A stretch of 64,000 nt of DNA, from assembly GCA_027577595.1 (NCBI GenBank), contig JANBRJ010000013.1:62001-126000 (forward strand), read 5' to 3'. This document shows, piece by piece, positions 9,719 through 19,892 of the stretch. How positions within the stretch are numbered: the stretch's first letter is position 1; the number at the start of each line of letters is the position of its first letter. The stretch is from Coemansia sp. RSA 487 (lineage: Eukaryota; Kickxellomycota; Kickxellomycetes; Kickxellales; Kickxellaceae). A model generated the notes under the pieces. The model saw only the letters and a list, made by a program, of their open reading frames with translations, had not been told where the DNA came from and made no database searches. The position numbers were made by a program, and so were the translations under genes.

Positions 9719-10957
9719 TTAGACAAGCTGGGCTATAACTGCTACCGCAGAGCCAAACATTGCAAGCAATAGGCTCTTTTCGGCAGTGGTTCTAACTCCG
9801 CCAGACGTAGCAGTAAGGAATTCGAGACCGCTGGGAAGCGCGAGACCGCTGGGAAGCGTAAGACCGCTGGGAAGCGTAAAATCCGAGAAATCGAAACCCG
9901 TAGGGAACGTGATATCTGAGAAATCAAAATCAGTAGGAAGCGTAAACCCGGAAAAGTTAAAATCACCATCGTCATCGTCTCCATTAGTGCTTGAACGAGA
10001 GCGTGTACGCGACGTTGGTGAGTTTTGGTCGTCAGTGTTATCGCTGTCGTCGTCAGATGAGCCAGAGCCTACAGTAACTGCGAAATCGCTGACAGATAGA
10101 CTAATGCTCTTTGAAATCCATTGGACATAGGCACTGACGCGTGTGTAGTAGCCACTGCTTCCTGCTTGCGCACACAGGCCATCTGGGTTGTCCTCCGTGC
10201 TAGGACCAAAGCTAGTAATACCAAGCACCGCCACATCACTGCCGCTACCAGTGGAAGCAACCACAGGACCGCCGCTATCGCCTTGGCAAGTGTCCTTTCC
10301 AACTGTACCGTCAGTGCAAAGTTGGGTCTGAGGATCATAGTCGGACCAAACGCTTCTACAGTACGAACTGGTTCCGGTCTTCAAATTGACCTGCATCAAT
10401 TGCGTTGGAAGCGACTCCTGGTCCATAGGGTCAGTCACGCCGAATCCGGCCGCAGTGATTGTGGACCCAGCACTGATAGCCCCATTGTATACCTTGACCG
10501 GAGTAGCTTCGCTCGTGCTAATGGTATCACTGAGAATGAGAAGAGCAATGTCATTTGCCTGCGTGGTTGAGCTGTATTCAGGATGAATGAGGATGCGCGA
10601 AACCGAATGGCCCTGGTACAATGTGCCTTGCGGAGGCCGTGTGTGGGTGAAGCCCACCTGAAGCTGGCTGGCGGTAAACCGACTGGTTTCTGTCGAATAC
10701 ATGCAGTGCCCAGCTGTCATCACAACGTTCGGAGCTATAAGACTGCCTGTGCACGAATAGGCGCCAATATCTGGGTCGTAGCTTTGGATGAACGCGATAA
10801 ACTTGAAAGCGCTGGTTGATGCAGGGCTGCCGCCGATAATGCGCGGAGTACTATCGATGTCATGGCTGCTGCTTGCTGCTAGCGGCGATTCAGATGCAAC
10901 TGCAGAGAGCGCTGCAAGCCCAGCTATAGTGAAACTGACCAAAGAAGAGTGATACAT
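9719..10957 (-). CDS. Secreted trypsin-like serine protease, copy 4 (divergent)
   Basis: Predicted 412-residue trypsin-family protease and the most diverged member of the array. The signal peptide (FTIAGLAALSAVASES) resembles that of copy 3. The activation site is TPR before IIGGS at residue 40. The triad is His84 (TAGHC), Asp136 (ANDIALL) and Ser228 (QGDSGGP), again with Asp at the S1 position (KDTCQG). The C-terminal extension differs from the others: an acidic Ser-rich linker, then imperfect tandem repeats of the type F-TLPTDFDFSD and LPSGL, then a hydrophobic tail (SLLLAMFGSAVAVIAQLV) that could be a GPI or membrane signal. Its codons look more GC-rich than those of copies 1-3. It may be the older member from which the AT-rich copies expanded, but the direction is not shown by the sequence. 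Confidence 0.9.
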   Translation of the reverse strand: MYHSSLVSFTIAGLAALSAVASESPLAASSSHDIDSTPRIIGGSPASTSAFKFIAFIQSYDPDIGAYSCTGSLIAPNVVMTAGHCMYSTETSRFTASQLQVGFTHTRPPQGTLYQGHSVSRILIHPEYSSTTQANDIALLILSDTISTSEATPVKVYNGAISAGSTITAAGFGVTDPMDQESLPTQLMQVNLKTGTSSYCRSVWSDYDPQTQLCTDGTVGKDTCQGDSGGPVVASTGSGSDVAVLGITSFGPSTEDNPDGLCAQAGSSGYYTRVSAYVQWISKSISLSVSDFAVTVGSGSSDDDSDNTDDQNSPTSRTRSRSSTNGDDDDGDFNFSGFTLPTDFDFSDITFPTGFDFSDFTLPSGLTLPSGLALPSGLEFLTATSGGVRTTAEKSLLLAMFGSAVAVIAQLV

Positions 10958-11667
10958 GGAAGTGATAAGCTACAGCTGTAATTATTAGCGGCAAGTGTGG
11001 GTATGAAGGAATATATGGCAAAAGAAAATAAAGACTGGAAATTTCCACATCCACTATCTTTTATTTCTGGAGAAACTCAACTTCCACGCAACTGAACGAA
11101 GTTTCTGAGTTGGATGTCACCACTGCGCAAAATAAGCACTTTAGTCTTCAAGAGATGACAACCCTTGCCATTGCTTTGTGGGTAGTCGATCCTTTCCCTC
11201 TTTTTTAGTTATTGAACCAGGAAAGTGTGGAGGCAAAAAGCAAATTCAATGCAAGCCGTACCCAACAACGATGTACAGGACTCTGCATTCAGGCACTTTA
11301 AGCGCCTGTGTAGGTTCCATGTAGGAATGTTCTGTGCATCACATATTTTGATTTGCTCTTTATTTGGTTCTTGTAAACAAACAAATGTTTATCCTCTTGA
11401 TTTATATGCAGGAGGGGAAATAAGGGCGATCATCTTTTGTCAACAAGGTTATTTTAGATGACAAAACTGAGCCAGAGAAAATTTCATGTTTCTGCTTAAC
11501 TGCGCTCTACATTTGTGTGCTTTTGGTTTGTGCCTTATTGTGCCATGCACTGCATACTCCAGGAAATTCCACTCTCTTGATTTTTTCCCTTGAAAAACAG
11601 GAAACATTTCCAGCTGCATTTTTAAAGTGACTTGTGATACATGTTGCGTGCCGAAATTAAAACAGAA
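10958..11667. other. Region between trypsin copy 4 promoter and formin 3' end
   Basis: Upstream of trypsin copy 4 and downstream of the formin, both on the minus strand. No coding gene, tandem repeat or RNA gene was recognised. Confidence 0.5.
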
Positions 11668-14600
11668 TCAATCATCCATCAACAGCTGACGGCGACGAGC
11701 AGCGCGTCGCTCTGCTGCGGATCTCCTTGGGGTCGGCTCAGTGTCGTCCAGCGCATCGTCCTCAGTGATGGTCGACATGCGCTCGGGGTTGCTGGTGTTG
11801 GGCTGGCGCCGCAGCATCGACCGGCGGCCGCCCATCGGCGGCATCGGCGGCACATCGTCGTGCAAAGCGTCATACATGCCCCCCTCGTCGCCGTCGCCAC
11901 CGCTGCCGTCGTCTTCGTCCTCTTTGATATCACGCAGCATCTGCAGCGCCTTGATCGAGATGCTGGTGCGGTGGACGCTGCGCCGGACGCTGCTGCGCCG
12001 CCGAATACTCATCAGCTCGCGGCGCCGTCTGCGCTTGCTGGCCTCCACACGCTCAAGATCGGTACCAGCCATCAGCGACTTCAGCAGGTCGTCGACAGCG
12101 CCGTTTTCCCCGCTGGCGCCCGCTGCACCGTCACTACCTACCTCGCCGCTTACTCCATTGCTGACATCAGCAGCAGAGGAGGATGAAGCGGCTGCTGTAC
12201 CAGACAAAAGGCCCTCTGCGTCCTTGCCCTCGCTGTCAAACCGCTCTCTAATGCGAGAGGCGCCGGCAGCAAGTCTGTTGGCGCGGTTCTGCTTGGCCTG
12301 GCGCTTCTGCTCGATCTGGGTCTCAATCTGCTTGCGCCGCTTCTCAGCCGCCTGCTTGCGCTCGCGCTCTCTCTTGTTGTCCCTTAGCGCCTGGCTGAAC
12401 GACGCAGTGAACGTCTTGAAGATGCCAAAGAACTCTTCGGGGGTCATAGAGCGCGGGTCCTCGCCATAGAGAAGCACCGAGTTGCTGTATGCCTCTTCCA
12501 TCGCGGTAAACTGCGTCGAAAGCGCCTCGTACTGCTCGGAAGCCTCCGTCACGAAGCGACGGATCGAAAGCAGGAACCTGTCCTTTGGATGCGACGCCGA
12601 CGATGATCCGCCGGTGCTTGCCGATGACTCGCTGCCAGAATCGTCATCGTTTTCGCTTTCTGTCGAACCATTTGCCTTCTCATCATCAACATCCTTGCCG
12701 ACCGCTGCACCTGAAGGATTTTTCAGCTTGGCAGCAGCACCTTCGCCCTTCTCTGGCACAGACTTGTCGTTCTCCAGAGCGGATTCCTTGAGCTCCTTCT
12801 CTCGCTGCTCGCGCAAAAGCTCCAGCTCGCGCTTTGCCTCGGCCAGCCGCACACGCATGTCAGTCATCTCTGCCTTCATCTCGGCGTGCGATACACGGCA
12901 TCCAGAGTCAACTGGCTTGAGCTCGTCCAGGAACTCTAGCGAATCCTCAAAGTTCTCCTCGGCCGTTAACGCGACAAAGTGCAGCAGCGTAGTCTTGTTG
13001 TCCTCGGCCTTAGTGTCCATCAGCTTGTTCAGCGAGGCGATCTTGAAGCCAAACGCACCGCCACGGAATCCCGACCCATTCATAAAGTTGCCGATGGACA
13101 GGATAACCTCGAGGATCTGTGGGAAATGTCTGCTTGTTGCAACCGCATGAGCGGCGGTCATCACTGATGCAACATCCTGCTGCAGGTCGCGGAACGTCTC
13201 AGGCCATGCAGCCCATGTTGTCGTCACGCGCAGTCTCTGCTCGTACCGCCATATCTTCATGGTCTCCAGGAAGAACCGGTCTGGCCGCGACAAGCGCTTG
13301 CGGTCCGGGCGGCCCTGATACGCAGACAGAAGCCCACGCTCCTCAGGCGTCGGCACAAACGTAAGCAGCTGCTTAAGCGCGTTCTCGGTGATAATCGACG
13401 TATCCATGCGCAGAAGCGCGTAGCGGATATCGCGGAACGAAAACTTCTTCATCATACCAAGCATGATGTTGATGCTGTACGCACGCTTCGCATCCAAGAC
13501 AGAGATCTCCTCCTTCTCCTTCTCCTCGCGCTCCTTGCGCCGCTTCTCGCGTAGCGCAAGCAGGTCGACCGCCTGCTTTGCCGCAAACATCTTCTCCAAG
13601 GTATCAAACGCTCCGTTCTTGTGCAGCGTATCTAGGACATGCATCTCCTTCAGCCCGGCCCGGTCCTCGAGCTTGGACCACAGCGATGCCTCGACGCTCT
13701 GCTCGTTCAGTTTGTCCCAGTGCATCGCCTTCAGCTTGATCTTGGGCACATACACAAGTTCCTTTCGCCGCAGCGTACCGAGGAATGATGCCGACGACGA
13801 TGACGGCGGTGGTGGAGGTGGTGGAGGAATTCCTCCAGTGCTTGGCAGCGGTGGTGGCGGCGGAGCCGCTGGAGAGCCTGACTCGCTGTCGCCCTTCTTT
13901 GTCGAGCGAAGCTTGACTGATGCCAGTGCTGCTGGTGACGGCTTTGATGGTACCATGCCTCCGAGTCCGGGCATGGGTGGGAGAGGAGGCGGCGGAGGCG
14001 GCGCTGAACCACCACTGCCAGCGTCAGAAGCAAGCCCGATGCCAGGAGGAAGCGGGGGTGGTGGCGGTGGTGGCGACGACACTGGTATTGCAGCAGTATC
14101 TTTAGTTGAATAGCCACCGCCGGAAGCATCATCTGGGTGAGACGGTAATGGCGGAGGCGGAGGCGCTGTTGTTGTTGTCGTGGTAGTAGTAGTAGTAGTA
14201 GTAGCAGCAGCAGCCGACTCTTCTTTGTTTATATCTGGGGACTTTGCAGAATCGCCTTCCCTTATACCATCGTCTGCATCGTCAACGCTATCGTCATCAA
14301 GCTTCTGTATGGAAGGCACAATCGAACCCGAACCGGCAGCAGAGGCACCATCCATCCGCTTGCCGCCAAGCTTACGCTCCAGCTCCGAGGTAAAGTCGGC
14401 AAGACGCGTAGGCGCAGACAGCACAGAGTCCATGGTGACAGTGCCCATCTTGGCGCCAGGTGGCAAATTAGCGTCTTCGGATGCATCGGCATCTTGCCTG
14501 TTCAGTACAGCCGCGGCCCTTGAGGATGACGCTGACGACTTGGTTCTGCCGGGCTTTCTGACTGGTATCCCTTGTCCAGCCTCCACCAGGATCTGCTCAA

Positions 14601-17322
14601 GCATCTTGCGTGCCTCAGTCATGCGGTTGAGATCTGGCCGCTGCTGCTTCAGCTTCTCGATTTCGGCCAGCAGCAGATCGTGGTTAAGCACAACATGGTC
14701 GGGGTCTTCCTCTGAGACCTCCATTGCTACGCCGCTACGCAAGACCTCGTTCTCCAGTGTCAAGTCGTCCTTAAGCCGCTTCAGCATGTCGTGCTCACCA
14801 GCCTCATCCTGGAGTGCCGAGTACAGCTGCTTGAGCTGCGAGTCCTGCTTGGCAAGCTTTTGGGTAAACTGGTCACGTAGCTCCTTAATCTGCGTCTGCA
14901 GGGCTTCAATAGTGTGGCGCGACATGCGCAGAAGGTCCTCCAGTGCAAAGATCTTGGTCTTGAGTGTACCGACGAGCCCCTCAGACTTGAGCGACACCTC
15001 GAGTTCCAACTCGTTTTTCTGGCGAGTGACCTTTTCAAGCTGCTCACGCAATTCCTTGGCTTCCCGAACAGCGTCCTCTAGCTGCTCCTCGTTGGAAAAC
15101 TTGTCGATGATGCCAGCGACGCTGACGCCGTACTGTGTTGTAAAGGACTCTCCTGGACGCGTGCGTGTGCGAATTTCACCTCCGTTTTCGAAATCGCTGT
15201 CGTAGTCGGAGCCCAATGCGTCGCCGTTGCGGATATCCATAACAATTTGTGTGGTTATTTCGTCCAGAAGCTGGTAGTAGCGGGCTTTCGTGCCCTTGCC
15301 ATTGCTTTCACCGATGCTGCGCGATGATGAGTTGGGCTCGGCGACAAAATCGTCACGCAAGAGCAGCAGTCTCTGTAGGATCGACAAAAAGTGGTCGCGC
15401 GCACGATCATCGTCGTCTATCTGGGCAAGAATGGCCTGGAAAACTTCTTCGGGGTCAGTCATATCCTGCATGATCTGCTGGTTGTACAGCTCCAAGACGT
15501 CCGCCTGATCCTGCTCTGCATCCTTGTCGAACTTGTTGAGCTGCAGAGAAATTAGCGGACTGTCAAACCCACTGCGCAGCTTCTTGATTATCCGTGTAAG
15601 CCCAGCGGCGTTGAGTTGGTTGCGGTAGTGAATGCGCATTTCGACGTCATCGGATACGCCAACAACAGCATTGATTAGGATCAGGCTGGAAAGCGCATAG
15701 TCGATAAGATCGCGGTCTGCAGTGCCACCAAGCTGGCGCAGCTCCTCGGAGGCACCCACTTTGCTTCCCATACGCCCACGGCCGTCAATAGCAGATTCGA
15801 CAGCCTTCATCCACGGCTCAAAGCGCCTCTGCATCTCGCGGAATTTTTGCAGCTTGTCAAGCCCCTTCAGAACGGTCGCATGGCCAGTTGGAACGTTGAG
15901 GTAGCAGATGTACGTCAGAATTTCGGAGATCAGACGGCGAGTAAGCAAGGATGGCGCGTCAATTGAGAAGCACAGGTTGTGGACGCATGTCGGATAGCGC
16001 AACACGTCTTGGGCGCCCCATTGGATGTTAACAACTGATTTGATACACTTGATTATCTCCATCTCCTTTGTTATGTCATCGCCTTTGCGTGTGCCGGCGT
16101 GATTAAGAATCCCAAGGCATTCAGAGAGGGCTTCCAGGCCCTGAATATCGACAAACTGCTTGACCCAGTGGACAGGCTGCGTAGACACGCAGACGCGCAA
16201 GTGGACAAGCATTTGCTTGGGAAGCGACCGGATGTCTGTTTCAGTAAGGTAGCGGTAAAAGTACTCTGGCGCATTGCCCTTGCTGTCCATCTGGAAGGAC
16301 TCGAGCTGCCGTTGCTGCTTAAGCAGCTTGAGCTTGTTTGGAACCGACATCTTTTGCATCTGCATCCGTTGGGCATCCTTTATATCCATCTCGTCCATCA
16401 GCCGATTCAGCATTAGGTTGATTTCCTCCTCACCCATGTTATCTGGGTCAAAGTCGGGGCCTGAAAAGCTAGTAATAGTCATACCGCTCCGCCTGCTGCT
16501 GCTAGCATTACTGTTGACTGTGCTCACCGACATTGTACTGTTGGATGCCATGAGCGGTGCCGGGCGCGCACCAGTACCGGTGGAGTTGCCGCTTAGGCTG
16601 GAGCTGCGAGGCGTCTGGCCCGAATAGCTCGACTCGCGAAAGTCGATTGGCATAGCACCTGAGCTGGACGACACTGCCCTTGCTGCCGCAGCGCTGCGCG
16701 TGGACCGAAGCGAGCCACGCGGGGTGGTTCCGGCTATTGACGCCCCAGAGTTCCTGACCATGCCTCCTCCCGCCTCCTCGGATGCAAACGAGGACAACAC
16801 GGGCGAGTGGCTGGCTGTGCCCATTGTATCTACATCGTGGCTCCTCTGGCGGACCATTTTGCTGCTAAACTGATGCGACACAGATTCCATTGGCTGGATT
16901 GGCGGCGTAGTAGCGATTGAGGCGTTGTAGTCCAGGCCATTGTTGTTGCTCCCTGTGGTAAGCTGCGAGCTACGCGTCGACGATGAGTGTGAGAGCCTTC
17001 TTTGCTGGCGGTAGGACCTGTAGCGATCGCGAAAATCAGAGTCAACGCTGCTGGTGGTGGCATCCTGGTGCTCGAACGGACCACCACTGCCGCTACCAGC
17101 ATCTGTGGACGAGACGTACGTAGGTATTGTGTTGTTCTGCAGCGCAGCAAGCTGGGGAGGAGGCGGCGTGCTGCTTTTGGAATGAGAAATGCTGGATTCG
17201 AGGTTGTGAATGGGCTCTGAAATAATAGAGGTGTTTATAGTGCCTGGCGTTGAGAACGAATTGCTGGTGTGCGAGTTGCTGCTTCCGGGCGCCGTGCCCT
17301 TTTTGCGCTTCCAGAATTCCAT
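11668..17322 (-). CDS. Diaphanous-related formin (Bni1/For3 type)
   Basis: Predicted 1884-residue actin nucleator and elongator for polarised growth and cytokinesis, in a single exon. Order of parts: a Ser-rich N-terminus; GBD/FH3 regulatory region from about residue 285 (GEEEINLMLNRLMDEM, then LPKQMLVHLRVCVSTQPVHW); coiled coil about 740-910; a poly-Thr run coded by a gtagta microsatellite; FH1 with many poly-Pro runs about 1050-1175, which binds profilin-actin; FH2 about 1190-1515 starting KIKLKAMHWDKLNEQ; a charged linker; and a C-terminal DAD near 1738 (VDDLLKSLMAG) followed by a run of Arg (SKRRRRRELM). GBD plus DAD means the protein should be autoinhibited and released by Rho-type GTPases. 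The ATG at 17322 begins MEFWKRKKG. It is divergent to the porin gene. Confidence 0.95.
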   Translation of the reverse strand: MEFWKRKKGTAPGSSNSHTSNSFSTPGTINTSIISEPIHNLESSISHSKSSTPPPPQLAALQNNTIPTYVSSTDAGSGSGGPFEHQDATTSSVDSDFRDRYRSYRQQRRLSHSSSTRSSQLTTGSNNNGLDYNASIATTPPIQPMESVSHQFSSKMVRQRSHDVDTMGTASHSPVLSSFASEEAGGGMVRNSGASIAGTTPRGSLRSTRSAAAARAVSSSSGAMPIDFRESSYSGQTPRSSSLSGNSTGTGARPAPLMASNSTMSVSTVNSNASSSRRSGMTITSFSGPDFDPDNMGEEEINLMLNRLMDEMDIKDAQRMQMQKMSVPNKLKLLKQQRQLESFQMDSKGNAPEYFYRYLTETDIRSLPKQMLVHLRVCVSTQPVHWVKQFVDIQGLEALSECLGILNHAGTRKGDDITKEMEIIKCIKSVVNIQWGAQDVLRYPTCVHNLCFSIDAPSLLTRRLISEILTYICYLNVPTGHATVLKGLDKLQKFREMQRRFEPWMKAVESAIDGRGRMGSKVGASEELRQLGGTADRDLIDYALSSLILINAVVGVSDDVEMRIHYRNQLNAAGLTRIIKKLRSGFDSPLISLQLNKFDKDAEQDQADVLELYNQQIMQDMTDPEEVFQAILAQIDDDDRARDHFLSILQRLLLLRDDFVAEPNSSSRSIGESNGKGTKARYYQLLDEITTQIVMDIRNGDALGSDYDSDFENGGEIRTRTRPGESFTTQYGVSVAGIIDKFSNEEQLEDAVREAKELREQLEKVTRQKNELELEVSLKSEGLVGTLKTKIFALEDLLRMSRHTIEALQTQIKELRDQFTQKLAKQDSQLKQLYSALQDEAGEHDMLKRLKDDLTLENEVLRSGVAMEVSEEDPDHVVLNHDLLLAEIEKLKQQRPDLNRMTEARKMLEQILVEAGQGIPVRKPGRTKSSASSSRAAAVLNRQDADASEDANLPPGAKMGTVTMDSVLSAPTRLADFTSELERKLGGKRMDGASAAGSGSIVPSIQKLDDDSVDDADDGIREGDSAKSPDINKEESAAAATTTTTTTTTTTTAPPPPPLPSHPDDASGGGYSTKDTAAIPVSSPPPPPPPLPPGIGLASDAGSGGSAPPPPPPLPPMPGLGGMVPSKPSPAALASVKLRSTKKGDSESGSPAAPPPPPLPSTGGIPPPPPPPPSSSSASFLGTLRRKELVYVPKIKLKAMHWDKLNEQSVEASLWSKLEDRAGLKEMHVLDTLHKNGAFDTLEKMFAAKQAVDLLALREKRRKEREEKEKEEISVLDAKRAYSINIMLGMMKKFSFRDIRYALLRMDTSIITENALKQLLTFVPTPEERGLLSAYQGRPDRKRLSRPDRFFLETMKIWRYEQRLRVTTTWAAWPETFRDLQQDVASVMTAAHAVATSRHFPQILEVILSIGNFMNGSGFRGGAFGFKIASLNKLMDTKAEDNKTTLLHFVALTAEENFEDSLEFLDELKPVDSGCRVSHAEMKAEMTDMRVRLAEAKRELELLREQREKELKESALENDKSVPEKGEGAAAKLKNPSGAAVGKDVDDEKANGSTESENDDDSGSESSASTGGSSSASHPKDRFLLSIRRFVTEASEQYEALSTQFTAMEEAYSNSVLLYGEDPRSMTPEEFFGIFKTFTASFSQALRDNKRERERKQAAEKRRKQIETQIEQKRQAKQNRANRLAAGASRIRERFDSEGKDAEGLLSGTAAASSSSAADVSNGVSGEVGSDGAAGASGENGAVDDLLKSLMAGTDLERVEASKRRRRRELMSIRRRSSVRRSVHRTSISIKALQMLRDIKEDEDDGSGGDGDEGGMYDALHDDVPPMPPMGGRRSMLRRQPNTSNPERMSTITEDDALDDTEPTPRRSAAERRAARRRQLLMDD

Positions 17323-18568
17323 CGAGAAGAGGGAGGAGAGGAGAGTCGCGCGCTCGCACGCAAGGAGATTATTATAGCGCCTGGTTTAGGAGAAGCAAGA
17401 AATAAATAAGCAGATGAGCCTAGCAGAAAGAATAAATAAGAAAAAGAAGGGTCGCCGCGTATTCGGTAAGTGCTGGCTTGTCCTTCTGGCTTAAACACCG
17501 AGAATACGTTTTCTGAATCAAAAGCAAAAAGGACAGAATGTTTAAATAAAGCTTACAAAGAACTCAATGCAGGGAGTCAAGGTATGTTTATTTAGTCTAG
17601 GGAAGTTTGCTGGAGACAAAACAAAAAGTATGAGTTTGGGATTCACTAGCGTTTGCTGATGCAGAATTGCGGGAATGCAAGAAAAAAAAAACAGGAAAGC
17701 GTCGGCACAGGGAAACAGGAAGGGCAAGAAAAAGGAGCACAAAAACAAGGCTATTGACGAAGAAGGGTGGTTGTTTATTTGCTCTGTCCGTCACTGCTTG
17801 TCTGAGCTGGGGAGCTGGGACCTGTACCAGCGCAGTATTCATCTTTCTAGTACCATACCAGCACAGACCACAACCGCCACTCTCTTGATAAATGGGGCTG
17901 TGTGCAGGTAAATGACAACCGATGTTGGACCAAAAGCAAAGCTGGATGACTGGTTTTGTACATGGCGATGCAGCAGATATCGCAGTCAGTGGTCCCGTCC
18001 AGAAATGTGTGCACCAAAGACACCCCCACCCCTTTCTTGCCCTGCATGTAAGCTCACTGACGACTATGCGCTACTTTCTATAGCCCGTGCTTCTTTGAAC
18101 TGACCATCAGCCAAGAGCAAGCTAACTTTTGTCTGAGACATGTAAGCACGAGGTTCAAGGGAAAATTGCAGTGTGCAGATCACGTTGTCCCCTCTTTTGA
18201 TCGTGTCGTACGTGGCAGGATTTGCGTCCAATCAAATCGAATCAGCACGTGATTTTGTCAGTGGCCAAAAAAAGCGTGAGACCAGGTGGTTCGCGAAAAC
18301 TTCAGGCATTGTACGAGCTATTCTGTTTTCAGCGCCTTGCTGCTCGTTTCTTTGTGGGCAGCAGCCGAGAGGCAACAGCAGGCTCTTTGTTCGGATTGAC
18401 GATAAGAGGAAGTACCAGAAGACAGACTTGTTTGTCCTTTCTTCTCTTTTCCTTTCTTCTTTTCTAGCATACATTTTCTTCACCTTTTTATCCGGCTTGT
18501 TTACTTGTGGAATTCAATCAGCTTCCAAATCTCTTCTTTCTCTCTCTTTTTTCTTTACAAACAGAACA
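17323..18568. promoter_or_regulatory. Divergent promoter region between formin and porin
   Basis: About 1.25 kb between two start codons on opposite strands. On the porin side there are a CCAAT box (18228-18232) and a CACGTG E-box (18246-18251) about 320-340 bases before the porin ATG, and a long CT-rich tract on the plus strand (about 18435-18560). The last bases before the ATG (tttctttacaaacag at 18550-18565) look like a 3' splice site, so a 5'-UTR intron is possible. No other gene is supported. Confidence 0.4.
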
Positions 18569-19420
18569 ATGATCCCTCCCAACTACTCTGACATCTGCAA
18601 GCCCGTGAACGATTTGTTCAGCAAGGACTACCCGTTCGGTGCGCTGAAGCTGGAGGTCAAGACCACCACCGCCAACGGCGTGTCCTTCACCGTCAACGGT
18701 GCGCAGGACCTCAAGTCCGGAGCCATTATCAGCGAGCTCAAGACCAAGTACGCCGACAAGGTCAACGGACTGACGTACACCGAGTCGTGGAACACCGCCA
18801 ACCTTGTGACAGGGCAAGTCGAGGTATCCAACAAGTTTGCCAAGGGCCTGAAGCTGGAGGTCTCTGGCTCGTCGGCACTGAGCTCGGCCAAGCGCGCCCT
18901 GCGCTCCAAGATCAACTACCAGCAGGAGAACGTGTTTGCGCGCGTCAACATCGATGCGCTGAGCCCCTCTGCCACGGCCGACGTCACTGTGAGCCGCGAC
19001 GGGCTCCTTGCGGGAGCTGAGCTTGCGTACGATCTCAACAGCGGCGCAGTCACCAAGACCAACTCTACCGTTGGCTACGCTGGTCCCGATTACCTGATCA
19101 CGCTGCAAGGCAACAACTCTCTCAACCTGTTCCAGCTGGCGTTCTACCAGCGCGTCACCAAGAACGTCGAGGCCGGCGCCCGTGCCGTCTACGACTACAA
19201 GAACCCCGAGGGCGGCGTGTCGGCCGAGCTGGGCTCCAAGTACATTCTGGACAACGACGCCTACGTCAAGGCCAAGGTCGACAATGCTGGCCGTCTGGGT
19301 CTGTCGTTCACCCAGCTGCTTCGCCCTGGCGTCAAGCTCTCGCTTGCTGGTCTCTTTGACACTGCTCGTCTCCAGGAGAACACCCACAAGATGGGTGCCG
19401 CCCTTACTTTCGAGGCTTGA
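18569..19420 (+). CDS. POR1: Mitochondrial outer-membrane porin (VDAC)
   Basis: A 283-residue voltage-dependent anion channel, exactly the usual VDAC length. It carries metabolites and ions across the outer mitochondrial membrane. The N-terminus MIPPNYSDICKPVNDLFSKD matches fungal porins (S. cerevisiae Por1 begins MSPPVYSDIS). It is followed by about 19 alternating amphipathic strands with no long hydrophobic segment, as expected for a beta-barrel. GLKLEVSGS and the C-terminal KLSLAGLFD fit family positions. The start was chosen by this N-terminal match; the frame is open for another 132 codons upstream, but that part lies in the CT-rich leader and has no similarity to porins. Strong codon bias (ctg, aag, gtc) suggests high expression. 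Confidence 0.95.
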   Translation: MIPPNYSDICKPVNDLFSKDYPFGALKLEVKTTTANGVSFTVNGAQDLKSGAIISELKTKYADKVNGLTYTESWNTANLVTGQVEVSNKFAKGLKLEVSGSSALSSAKRALRSKINYQQENVFARVNIDALSPSATADVTVSRDGLLAGAELAYDLNSGAVTKTNSTVGYAGPDYLITLQGNNSLNLFQLAFYQRVTKNVEAGARAVYDYKNPEGGVSAELGSKYILDNDAYVKAKVDNAGRLGLSFTQLLRPGVKLSLAGLFDTARLQENTHKMGAALTFEA

Positions 19421-19892
19421 TTAAACTTTTTGATCTGACTTATTTAATTCGAACAATTGCAAACGTTAAATGTGCTGGAGGAGCCTCTGTAGTAATTGTT
19501 CGATTTTGACTCCACGGATTGCCCAAAAATAGCATATATTTTTGGCTATGCTGAATGCCAGGGCGAACATGGTTGTATTGCGTCGAGCAGTAGCACCCGA
19601 CATCTCCCTTCGCTTTATCGGCACTGCGCCTGAAACCTTGGCAAAATGAAAGCATCGTTTGTTTTAGATTCTCCAATATGTATAACCGAGCTAGCATTAT
19701 GCCAAATGTCATCAACTAGGGCGATATAAATAATAAATAACATATAGCTTCTTTTGAGCAAAGAAAGCACAATGAAAGATCACTTTTTCTCTCCCCACCT
19801 TTCAAAAATACACATCTTCATATTGCTTCTTTTTATCAATAAAGCCATAGTAACATCTTCAAACCCGTTCTATTTTAGACAGAAACTAAAGC
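19421..19892. other. Intergenic: porin 3' end to transporter 5' end
   Basis: About 470 bp, AT-rich, between two plus-strand genes. Short T- and CT-rich runs precede the transporter ATG (19780-19875). No gene recognised. Confidence 0.5.

Noticed and set aside
14180-15205. 341-codon plus-strand open frame inside the formin gene
   Set aside because: Ser-rich shadow of the formin coiled coil and charged regions; no domain.
18518-19387. 289-codon minus-strand frame over the porin gene
   Set aside because: Antisense shadow of a strongly codon-biased gene (Leu/Val/Gly/Arg-rich).
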